Part shown: positions 12,009 through 23,190 of the stretch, piece by piece | How the letters are laid out: each line of letters starts with the position of its first letter | How positions within the stretch are numbered: position 1 is the stretch's first letter | Source: Stichopus chloronotus | Taxonomy: Eukaryota > Echinodermata > Holothuroidea > Aspidochirotida > Stichopodidae | Length of the DNA: 64,000 nt | Direction of reading: 5' to 3' | Assembly: GCA_021234535.1 (NCBI GenBank) | Contig: CM037839.1 | Location: 10,603,419 to 10,667,418 of the forward strand | Made by a program: the position numbers and the translations under genes | Notes under the pieces: model-generated | Told to the model about the DNA's origin: nothing | The model's input: the letters and a program-made list of their open reading frames with translations, nothing else | The model's database searches: none

Positions 12009-13404
12009 CTTCGGATCATAACATAAACAAACTCTTTTTCAGTTCCATACATTAACATTGAAATGATTGGCCTCATAAACTGGGTGTAAAATGTCCAATT
12101 CCATCTTGAAAAAATGGACGCTTTGATGGACTAGATGGTTAATTAAGCTGTAAACTGAAGAGGAAAACAATCTAACAATCTCACGAGAATCAATTGTTAA
12201 ATTAAATATTATCGGATAAACAAAAAGAAATCGTTAATAATGCACCAAATATTGCATATTCATATTTACGAACTTTGACGGCTCTCCTGAGTGTGGTTCC
12301 TCAAGTTGGATGATAGTTCAATTTGCTACAAGAGGAATTGTTAAGCCTATTTGTGGTTATTCAATTAAATTTATCCAAAGAATGCAGTTTGTTGCAAAAA
12401 TATATTACATTAAATAAGGCTTTAAAACCTTTCTTTTATTCAACAGCAGTCTCTTTTTACGTCACCGAAGTTGAGTGTTGAAACTGGACTCCTCCAGTGC
12501 ATGTAGAAATTTTCTGATTTTCTGAAATTTTCTGATCTTACGGTGCAAAAACCTTAATTTGTTCCACAGGAATCACCCTACGTGGTTCTTCGAGAGTAAT
12601 TTACAGGAATTTCTTAGGAAATAAAGTTTTTTGGAAGCCTTTTGTCCCCCAGGGAGCACTGTTTGCTCTTTAAGAGTCTTACTATTATTTTCTTAGAGTG
12701 TACCCACTGCAGACCTTACATTTGCATTTCCCTCGGAGTTCAAATATTTCTTTTGCATTTGGAGAATCATAACACGGGATACAAGCCTAGGAGGGGGTGC
12801 GTGGAGGCATCTAGTTAAAGGTTCTCTCTCGACATATTTCTTAATAGTTGGTGTGATCTTTTTAGTAACATTCAAGCGACAGTGAAAACCCGTGCTCGTT
12901 ACAAGCTACCTGGAATTGTGAGACAATTTACAGGACTTCAACACGTCATGTGAATATTAATTTTGAATGAGGTGAATAAAGGGTTAACTCAACATTTATG
13001 TTATTACTATTTGGTATCTATAGGCCTAGCCGTTTTAAGGCGATTTATTATCAGACCAAATCCAGTTTCAATTAGACGTGGAAAGGTAGAAATATTAATA
13101 AATTGGTTAACGTTTCAAAACTCCCGGAATGTTGAAATAAACTACCATTGGTTGCGAATGGTGCAAGGATTACAAAGAAATGAATATAGCTAGAGAACTA
13201 TGATGATAGGGAAACATATTTCAGTCGCTATTGAAATGTTGAACTTTAGGATGCAGGAACAGCACTAAATAACAGAATATATCGCTGTTACGATATGTAA
13301 GGCAGACTTGTTACTGAAAATGATCATAATTAGAATGCGGAACCCTCAAGAAGTTCCCAAGCTAGTATAACTACACTACAGATTCCACTAAATGTATACT
13401 GTAC
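12009..13404. other. Intron of gene A
   Basis: No exon, repeat or conserved signal was recognised. Confidence 0.5.
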
Positions 13405-13737
13405 TCGGTCCAATGCTTTCTTCGCATTCTACCCCGGCATCTTCCCTGTGGGTGCAGTCGTTTTCGCCAATGGGATTCGACTCGCAGTCGGCAATGGTCG
13501 TTTCATTTCCTTCACAGTGAACGTTGTCAAGGAGAATGGGGCCTTCCCCTTCTCCGTAATATGCCCCTCCTCGTGCTGTCAGGGCACCCCGAGGATAACC
13601 GAGGGACCTGCAGACCACGTCGGCGTCGTCGTCGTCCCATTGGTCGTCACAGACTGTCCCCCATTCACCGTCGACCAAAACCTCGACTCTCCCATTCATG
13701 GCTTTCCTCCCGTGGGCCAGTCGGACACCTTGTATAC
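13405..13737 (-). CDS. Gene A exon 2: SRCR domain
   Basis: 111 codons. The frame begins G-IQGVRLAHG and shows the SRCR landmarks GRVEVLVDGEWGTVCDD, a VVCRSLGYP motif, GEG, LLDNVHC and REDAGVEC, with six cysteines. An acidic run of five Asp follows DDQW, more acidic than in the other SRCR exons. The acceptor is TTCAG at 13738. The chosen donor GTACAG after 13405 keeps phase 1 but is weak; a GTATAC six bases further on would be phase 0, so the exact 3' end is less certain. It is the first ectodomain of gene A. Confidence 0.88.
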
Positions 13738-14683
13738 CTGAACAGGAAAAGACCTTCTCGATCAGATGGAGTATTTGGACAAAAGAATGTATCATGATTC
13801 GACGTACTTCAGTTTAAACACCGGGATTTGTGAACGATGCCACAGTTGTTAAAATTGCAGCATTTCTGTATATTTATTCGCTTCTTTTGACCTCGATAAT
13901 TTTTTTACTGCTTTCTTTCCTTTTTCCCAGTGATATAAACATAAATGTATAGACGACATTATAGTTAGATTTTTAATCACTTCAGCTACTAAATGGCACA
14001 TAGAGGACTTCTCTCTACAGTCGCTGGTAAAGTTTAAAAGTTGTTGACTTCGTTGCATATGCCTCACTATGCAAAGTTTGAATTCTCATCTGCTCCCCTC
14101 CCCAAATCACTTCATTCAAAATACCAAGTAGAGGCTAGAAACTGACTTCTTAAATGGCTGACTGAAACGTAAGGATATCTTTTCGCAATATGCAAAACTT
14201 AACTAAAACGTGCTGCATGTGTCATTTTTGGCGTGCTGCTTGGCCAAATTAGGTGGAAATATTGTTCACCGCCCCCCCCCCCCCCCCCGCCCATCCCTCT
14301 CACGTCCCCAAGGTTCCGTTCATAAGTGGCCTCGCATGTCATCCACGTTTCCCCAATTATATTTTGTCTCCAGAAATAAATTTACTTGAAAATGAATTTA
14401 AGCTACATTTATTTTTAGGGTGTGGGATGAGACGTAAGAAAAAAGAAAAGAAAATAGGTTTATAAAATAGATTGATGAAAAGGAATTCAAATTATTCCTT
14501 TCTTTCATTCTTTTGTCATCGGCTAAGGAATTGCAGACATGAAGGTCTCTCTTTCTAGGCTTGGTAAATGACAGATTGAAACACCAGTGCCGTTTTCGGT
14601 CGTACACTCGGAAGGGACAATTCTGAAGCCAAAAATTTTCTTGTAGCTGCGCGCCACAGATAATGTCTCTCGTGTAATGTCAC
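13738..14683. other. Presumed first intron of gene A
   Basis: Contains a 17-base C-run at 14272-14288. If the signal-peptide frame is instead a stand-alone gene, its last 53 codons and stop lie in 14523-14683. Confidence 0.45.
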
Positions 14684-14744
14684 CTGTGGCTCTGCAACCA
14701 TCCAAGATGGACATCAAGAGTGTAATCAGAACAATGTGTTTCAT
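14684..14744 (-). CDS. Gene A exon 1: probable signal peptide
   Basis: A true ATG at 14744-14742 opens a 20-residue segment: Met-Lys-His, then a hydrophobic core (IVLITLLMSIL), then a Gly-Cys-Arg-Ala-Thr region fit for signal peptidase. A CAG|GTGACA donor at 14684/14683 ends the exon in phase 1, exactly what the SRCR exon at 13737 needs. The reading frame runs on past the donor to a stop at 14523, so a stand-alone secreted peptide of 74 residues (MKHIV... to ...SAIP) is an alternative. It lies 0.95 kb 5' of the first SRCR exon and is the only good secretion leader seen upstream of gene A. Confidence 0.5.
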
Positions 14745-17700
14745 TTTGGTGTCCAGAATCAATGACGCCACGAAGTTGGAAATGTCAGAAAGCCAGTGCT
14801 TCGAGGATGGCCTACGTATAAGAGAAAAAATGTAATATTTACCAAAGAAAAGCGACCCTGCTTTCAGCTATAATTTGCTTTCACTTTCATAAAGGTTAAT
14901 TCATGCAAAAGTGAATATGAGGTTGGTAAATAATCCATTGCAAACAATTTTCGTTTAATTAGTACATTGGCAAGGAAGGAACTTAGAACAAATGTCCTTT
15001 AGAAAATGATCATTAATCATTATGTAACGTCGTGCATATTGAAGATATTGAGGACTTCCACAAAGACACGTAACGTATATTTCTGCTACGTTTCGCAACA
15101 CAATTTTGCTTCAAACGTAAGTATGAATGACATTTCGTGTATTGGCATCATTATAAGAGACAATATATACATGTTGCACTAGCTTTAGAAACTTACTGCA
15201 ACATATCAGTGTGTTTGAATGGTGCAATTAAGTGACAATGAACGTTTGGGACGATTCATGACCAATTTTTTGCTCATTCGTCCAAAAACAATAAACAGTA
15301 TACAGATGAGGGTGAGATTAACCCCGGGAGACCGACCAGATTTGACCATCGGTGTTACAAATGAAATCCACTCTCTTGAAAAGTTGACTCTTAATCTAAT
15401 CAACATTTATCTTCAATCGAAGGATAAAAAACAACAAGAACAATGCAAACAATATAACGGAACCAATTTTCAATGTCAACTTCTAACTTATCAGGCAAAC
15501 CCTATACTTACAATAAACAATACTAAGTTCAATATGCGAATAGTGTGCTACCACTGAAAATACCGAACGTACAAACAGTATATTGGAAATAGCGTACTTT
15601 TTCAGTTTTGACACAAGAAATTTTATTCAACATTTGCAATGCATTTTGCCCATCTACGTTACCCCCAAGTTCAACACGATCGAACACAACATCAACAAGG
15701 GCGCGGGCTACAGTTGAAGGTTCAAGGGGTCATGACCAAGCTTTTAACCCGAAACTTGCAAAGTCGTCAGGACTCATCCCCCGCCGTTCCTCTTTTTTTG
15801 CAAAGAAATTAAGACAGTCGCTGTTGCTCTTCCGCATTCACCAGAATTAATAAACAGCTGAAACGGTGTAAACGTAAACGAAAACTATTCCTCAAGTTTT
15901 TACTTCATCTGTCAAGATTCTTTCCACCGTCAGCGATTTATGGGATGCTTATGAAACGTCCTGCCGTACGATTTGTCTGAGTTATGAGACGGTATTATAG
16001 GTTGCGGCACACGGACAATACTGTCACGTAATGTGACTACGTAATGTGGATTGTTTTGTTGGACCACACCCCCTTTCCAAAAAAAAAAAAAAATAGTTCC
16101 GCTTCTGATCAATATAGTGTAACAGCTGACTCAGCAATTTTCTACGTGAAAGCTATTCATTGATATTAAAAACATGACAGTAAAGCATTGACTTCGTCAT
16201 GGCAGGAATCTCGCGCTGCTATGCATAACAAAAAGGAGGTTCAGATGTGGTGGAATTCGATATTCACATCTCGTGGTCGGTGCAAAGTATGTTAGTTACT
16301 CGTCCGACGTCTCACTCTTTCTGCATTACTCCGTGCAGACAGACCTCCTTTAAGTGCTGTCATATGAATATTCTCATAATAATTCAACGTTGTCCAGACT
16401 ATTCCAGTTTTCATATCGGGGAAAACAGTCCTTAAGTCCTTAACTGAGTCGAAATTCGTTACGAGAGTATGTATAAGAGGTATGTTTACTTATACATTTC
16501 TCCAATTTTAGGCTTTCTTTTCTAGCTTATATGTGTTTAGTTAAATGTGTATTTTGTGCTTATTTTTGTATGCTGTCGTTCAGTTTTCACGAAGGCAGAC
16601 GAAGAAATAAAGAAATAAACGAGAAAGACCTTCCGTAGAGGATCTTCGACTATTTTTAAGAGCTACAGTCACAAACAGCACACTCTGAATGGTTAAACCA
16701 AAGTAATAGGTCTTAATGTGACTGACAGAGGAGAAATGTAATTTACGGAGAATCAAAAGAACCACGGATTAGCCTAAACCTGATTGAATGAATCGAGAAA
16801 AGCATACAGCTTTTATTGCGAAAGTCGAGGAGTATATATCCCATGAACTACGGCGGACATAAGGTGACATGCGAGGTATGGAAGTTCTCGTGTCAGAATA
16901 ACTTGTTATCTCGACAAACTTTGTAAATTGTCAAGATACCGAGTGACAAGTAACTTGTACTCTCGACAAAATTTTGCAAATTGTCGAGTTACAGACTTAC
17001 GCTTAGTCGACATCTCGAAAAAGTTTTGCAAATTGTCGAGATACCGATTTAAAAATAACTAAAAAAGAACAATTGTTACCGGAACGAAAACGATAAGATC
17101 CAAAGGTTATTTGGAAATGTAAATACCCATTCCTACCAGCCCTCGTTCCAGGTTTATCCAACTGCAGTCATTCCGGAAATGGAACAGATTCACAACAATG
17201 TTCTAGAAGCTATGTCATCAGCTTTGCCAGGATTCTACAAGTGTTCTTTAACTCTGGAGGTGCCCCTAAAATCCCTTGGCGGTGACCTTCCCCCTCCCCC
17301 TCCCTTTCTAGTTTGAGGAAAGGGTCCGGATGACTCATTACTGAGATTAATATTGTCCTCCTGTCTTTTGAATTGCTGATGTTTGACCCTAAAGTAGAAA
17401 CGTACATTATGTAACGGGGACTCATAGTCCTCCTCGTACGTCGTGAATCATGTACATGTACTTACATTGATTTTTTGTTTCTGCAGTCGAAGCATCACCT
17501 GATTATACTGTCTTAATCTCATAGCGGAACTGCTTGATTAGGCGTCTGTACATATTTTATTTTTATTGATAAAACATAGGGGGGCCTATCACGGATTTGA
17601 GTGAGAATATCTCCAGTCATGTCTGGTAAATGTGTATACACGTAGCCTTCAACTAAGCGTATCCTAATACTGAAAACTTCTGTGACGAAACACAGTTCTA

Positions 17701-19400
17701 CAAAGAATCAAATAAACAAAAATGGCGAGATTCTATTTATGCAACCCCCAGACTACTTTCAGTTATAATTTCGAAATATTCTCGGGGTTTCCAACTTTTT
17801 ATGTGGTTCTGCCTGCTGTTTGGTTCTCTGTCTTTTTTCACTTACGTATCATAGTAAATGAGGTTTATGTGTACTGTACATGGCAAAAGTACCACATATC
17901 TTCGCAACTTCTAATCAGAAGATCCTTTTGTCATATTTATCCTTTTGTAGCGATGTCGACATTGAGAGAGAATATCCCACCGGAAAACATTCAAAGGATC
18001 AAATACCAAAACTACAATAAGATTTAGTTAGACCATCTGCTATATGGGTCAAAGCACAATAAACTAGCAACATGTTTTCGCACTCACCTTGAAGGTTAAA
18101 TTTACAACTACTCTGTACATTGCACGTACAGAGTTTTATATATTTTTTTTATTTTATCAACACAAATTCTTGGTGTGCTCCACGCCAACTGTTGGTAACG
18201 CTCTGCTCAGGCCAAGAAAAAAAAAACAAAAACACGAAATCATAAGCCTCTGAATAGATCATTGAATAATATTGAGGAAATACTACATGGAGTGCAGAAA
18301 CTTTTAGCGTCTAATGGCGACGATGGATCACTAATTCAGGAACTGCAGATTATACAAGATCGTTTTACTTTGAGGCTTAATAATAAAAGACGACGAGGCT
18401 GACGGCGAAGTTCGTGAATATTGAGCATCGGCGCAGTTGAACCTCCACCTCAGCGGAGTTGAACAGCGGCGGAGATGAACCTTCAGAACTCCCGCTCGGG
18501 ACCTTTGAGCGGAACCTTCGACAGGAACTCCTATTTCTTTTTTCTTTGCAAAGTCTTGTATATGGAAGCAATTTTCCGCACTTATAATATGTAAAACAAC
18601 GATAAAACCTATGCAAATGATGAACCAACTGAGTCTACAAATGACCTGACCAATCAAATGCATTCAAGCGACATGCAAGACGATGCATGCTTTGGTTCTA
18701 ATAATAAAAATTACCGGGAACACAGCCACGGAATGCTCAGCATCTCCCTAGAGTATCAACTTCAAATATTTACATTCAAAGTATAAACACAAAAATAAAG
18801 CTTTGGAATATTGAAGAGTAAATCAATCTGACTATTAAAGTGAAACTTCCATTCAGTTGCTATGTCTGGTTCTAAAGATATGAGCAGTTCAAATTGCTAC
18901 GTTTGTTGCTAAAAGTTATTTTGAAGCAAGCAGGAGTGACATCATCTCCCCAAATTGGTAAAGCAAAGTGAACAACCAATTTAATGCTTCAATTTCTAGT
19001 GCTATCATGATGTGAATGTATGAGCGGTATGAGAGTTTTGCGACCTTCACATAAACAGTTCTTAAGCTGACACCCTATTGATTTCAAGGTCAACATAATA
19101 AATTCAATAATGAAGAAAAACAAAAGACGCTTTATCAATGTGTGGAAATGACGTCACTCCTGTTTGCTTCAAGTTCACATTTGGTAGCAAAGGGGGTAAC
19201 TTCAATTTATAATGTTTCAAAAATCACACATGGAAACAAAATGGAAGTTTCGCCAGAATGATTAGATCAACTTACTGTTCAACATATCAAAGCTATTTTG
19301 TGGCTGGACTATCCTTGTAAGAGGTAACTGATTATACTGGGTACAGATTATAGTAGGCCTACACAACAGAACGCACAAATGCATTTTGGTTTCGATGATT
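14745..19400. other. Intergenic DNA upstream of gene A
   Basis: No credible gene was seen on either strand. The gene A promoter should lie in its left end, but no firm TATA box or initiator was identified. The triple hairpin block at 16901-17045 lies inside. Confidence 0.5.
16901..17045. repeat. Three tandem TCTCGACAA hairpins
   Basis: Three units of about 50 bases, each an inverted repeat: TCTCGACAA, a short A/T-rich spacer around TTTGCAAA, then TTGTCGAGA or a variant. The third unit has TCTCGAAAA on its left arm. Confidence 0.75.
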
Positions 19401-21700
19401 TCATTATGAGAATTCTTCTCTGAATCTGACACATTTTGTTATGTAACCTCTATTGGTCCCATATGACCTTTGACCTTCACTAAAATCAATAGGGTTCTTT
19501 ACTTATGCGGTTCATCTCTACACCATATATTGCATTTGTGCATGATTCTATTTTCCTTTTCTCAGTGTGGTACACCAACATACCAAATATGAGAATGGTC
19601 TATTTTTCCTTCTTGAGATATCGTGTTTAGAAGGTAGCGTCACACAAATGCATACACACACGTTTTTACACGCATAAACACACCCACATACACACACGCC
19701 ATGCATGATTACACTGGTTAAGATTATCATCGAAACCAAAAAGCAAATGCTACATCGGTAATTTCTGTGCCGTTACATTACGATTAACGTGCGTAAGCGC
19801 TTTAGACTCAACCGCAATTTTGCACCAACTTTACTGTGATAGCTCCATGGTATAATGCATGCTGTAGGGTGACAGATATTTGAAACAAACCCCGCAAGTG
19901 CGGTAAACACCAACATGTATGCGACAAACACAAAATTTTACATTTCATTGTGGTAACCGTTATTCTTGACTTGAAGTTATTCAAACGTAAAATGTCGATA
20001 GTTTTCTAAGACGTACTGATATTGGTCTGTAATATGTTGATATTTTTCTCTGGCATATTGATATTGAACTGTAACATGTTAATATCATTCTTAAATTTAT
20101 GAAACAAATGGCGTACTCTCAGTCAACACTGATATGTTCACACGAATAATAAAGTTTTATGGCGTTTCTCCATGTACGAGACATATAAAAGCTCTTCGTG
20201 ACATGCCAATACTTCAACGTAACTTACGTTGATATTCTTCTCTGACATATTGATATATGTTTCTAACATATTGACTTTTTCCATCGGCATACTGATGTTA
20301 AACTTTAACTTGTTGATATTTATCCTGGCATATTGATTTTTGCTCTAACATTTCGAAACCATGGCGCTCCGTAATGTCCATATACGGTATGTACAGCCGG
20401 GTCAACAAATTCCGAACAGCCTGTTTTAAAATCGTTTTACTCCAGTCACAGGAAGCAATTGCTCTCTTTACCGTGGCAATTACTATCAATCCGGCATTAT
20501 TGCACGTTAGGCTATACTATATATGCTGAACTATAAATGTAGCCTACATGCCCTATGGTTATTAGTGCTGATGATCATAGCTCTAGAACAGGATATGCAC
20601 TGATAAAACCAGAAGTGGAATGACTATGAGATTCCTTGCCATTATTCACAGAAAACAAAGGGCAATACATACCAATTTTGATGTTCAAACACCTTACTCT
20701 TTGTGGGATACCATGTCTACAAGTTTACAAACTATAATCTCGACTGACTTTTAAGATGACCATTAACCTCCATAACAAATGACAGAGTTCATTTGCTCAT
20801 AGAGGTCTACCAGTGTCAATAGTTTAAGGATCCAGCAACATTCAGTAGCAGATATAGATTTCTTAATTGGTTTTCATACTTTAATCTCTAGTGACCTCAC
20901 ATTGACCTTTGATCTCGATGCAAAATGGTTAAAATCATTTACTTACAATGAACAACCCACAAGTCAAGTTCGCACTTCCAGCAACTTTTCTTTACTGAGA
21001 TACCATGTCTACAAGGTTTTGAAACTATGACCTTTATTAACCTCACATGACCTTTGACCTCCATAAAAATAGCAGAGATCATGTACTTATTAAGAGCTAC
21101 CTGTGTTAACCGTTTGAAGCTCTAACAACATTTCGGTTGCCTATATATGTTCCTTCATAGATTTTCAGACCGTAACCTCTGGTGACCTCAAATGACCTTT
21201 AACCTCCATGTAAAAACAGTATAGATTATCTAATGGCAATGGACAACCAACACATCAAGTTTGATTTTCAAGCCCTTTTCCCTGATTGAGATACCATGTT
21301 CACAATGTTTTCAGTATTCGACCTATGTTGTCCTCACATGAACTTTAACCTCCATAGCAGATGATTAAATGATCCACTCATCAAGGGCTACCAATGTGAC
21401 AAGTAAAACGTTCCAGCAACAACCAGTTTGCTGAGATATCTTACTTGGAAAAATTTCAGACTGTAAGCTCTGGTGACCTCACATGACCTTCCACCTTCGT
21501 GAACAACAATAGAGATCATTTACTTACAATGGACTACCTACACACTCTCCAACTTTGAAGGTTGGGCACCTTTCCCTTCTCGACATACCGTGTTTACAAG
21601 CCAAGGCGTCACATACGCCCGGGCACACACACACACGTGCACGCCATCATAGATCCCTTGCCTGCCGTCGGCAAGGAATCAGACAAAAAAAAACTTAGGA
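19400..21700. repeat. TGACCTTTGACCTCC-type repeat array, inverted orientation
   Basis: Degenerate units containing TCACATGACCTTTGACCTCC (20990-21070, also near 19450, 20760, 20890, 21190, 21330, 21480), (CA)n tracts at 19640-19700 and 21625-21640, and a perfect 11-base hairpin GATTCCTTGCC/GGCAAGGAATC at 21651-21682. It is the reverse of the array at 23270-26050. Confidence 0.7.
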
Positions 21701-23190
21701 TAAACTTATCCGCACATGTCCATGTACGAAATTCTTTGATAAACAATTTTTTTCACATAGAACTTGGACCCAGAGCTAACACCAGAAGATAATCACAAAA
21801 TAAATCTGGTTTTGGAATTCAGCAAAGCATTCACTTCATGACAGTCGTATGTAAAGGTACGCAGCCACGGGATACGTGCCCCCTCCCCATCCCCTCACTC
21901 AAAAAAATCAATAATTGTTCCACATCCCCAGGTCAGCAAAGCTTCAACAGTGATGAACCTAAATTGGTTCTTCCGGCTACGGGCCTGTATATTGTGATCG
22001 AAGGTACAATTTCTGTTAGGTATCAAATACCGCAGAGGATTAGCTGTTTTCTTTTAACAACATATAGCCATGTAAACAACTGGCTGTTCTGACACTAACT
22101 TCCCCACCTTTCGTTTGAAAAACAAACTAAATTATGTAAGTGATAAATTTATGATAAACGATCAGGCCTAGTGGAACAATAGATTAAAAAGGCTGAAAAC
22201 TCTTACCTTCGCTATCAGGAGTTAAGCAAAAAGGTTGTCCCACAAACAACGCCTAACTCTTGAATACACCGACGGTTGAACGTTTTACAGTCAAACCGGC
22301 TTTCTTTTTCCTATCTTTTTTTTTTTTTTCAGCGGATCCACGGACGTGACTGAACTTGCAATATTAACAGGTAACATTCGAAGCTACTTCAACGAACATT
22401 TCCGGAACGACTACCAAAAACGCAAGGAGTGCATTACGGTTTGAACGGTTAACCAACAGGTGACCAGTGCTCATGCGTGTAAGCACTATACAGGTTGTAA
22501 TAATTGAGATCGATTTAGAGCAGGCACAGGCCTGTTTCCATTTTTCATGATGAAGACTGGATACAACGACAATGGTGTGACAACTGCAAATGTAGGGAAA
22601 CATTAAGTGAAAAGTCCACACACTGTCTCCCCCCCCCCTTCACCCAATTAAGAAACAAACATGAGTAAGAAAAATAAATAACTATATGTGCACAATGCGG
22701 CTGTTTTTGCCTCTGTGAAGTTCCCCGAGAGTGATTCACGGCATGGTTAAGTCCTCCCCGTCGAGATTAAGGTCAAAAGTCAAAACGTTGCTTCACAGGA
22801 CTTGACAGCATACATGCACGTTTTCGTCAGTATACTGTAGTAGAAGTCCCTGCATGAAGATGTATTCTCAGTATAAAGAGAGCCTGAAAAAAGACAACTG
22901 AAAGGCTAGGGCGACCGCTGGGATTTTGTCGGCGAAGAATTTCACCATAGATGTTTTAGGCCTTCTTTTCCTTAATGAAAGGTCATTTAAATAAGTAGGT
23001 TACACTGACTGAGGTGTACGAGATAAGGTCGTGGGAAACATTCCCAATCTGGGAAAGCAATTGCTGTTCGAACAAGGGCGTCTTGAAGGAAGCATGCAGA
23101 TAAGTTCATATCCTTAATTTCATATGACAATCTATAGACGATGTAGTGATTTCTTTTTTTAACGAACGAACGAACCTATGCATCCAAGTT
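21700..23190. other. Intergenic, nothing recognised
   Basis: Only short homopolymer runs (T at 22315-22330, C at 22630-22639). No coding or structured element was identified. Confidence 0.5.

Larger units (their letters stand above)
1539..14744 (-). other. Gene A: SRCR / hevein-like multidomain gene, 5' part
   Basis: Nine exons read on the minus strand: signal peptide (14684-14744), SRCR (13405-13737), hevein-like (11838-12008), hevein-like (9466-9669), SRCR (8491-8811), SRCR (5109-5450), hevein-like (3997-4167), SRCR (2150-2479), SRCR (1539-1865). Each internal exon has an AG acceptor and GT donor, a length divisible by three, and phase 1 at both ends, so they join in frame. The last exon seen ends in a good donor (GTAAGT), so the gene continues left of the window. 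The SRCR domains have six cysteines in the group A pattern and lack the extra pair of group B. SRCR proteins bind microbial and host ligands; hevein-like domains bind chitin-type glycans. The joined product is inferred from exon order; no transcript was seen. Confidence 0.7.

Noticed and set aside
17722..18027. 101-residue plus-strand frame with a hydrophobic segment
   Set aside because: AT-rich, no recognisable domain, no splice or conservation support.
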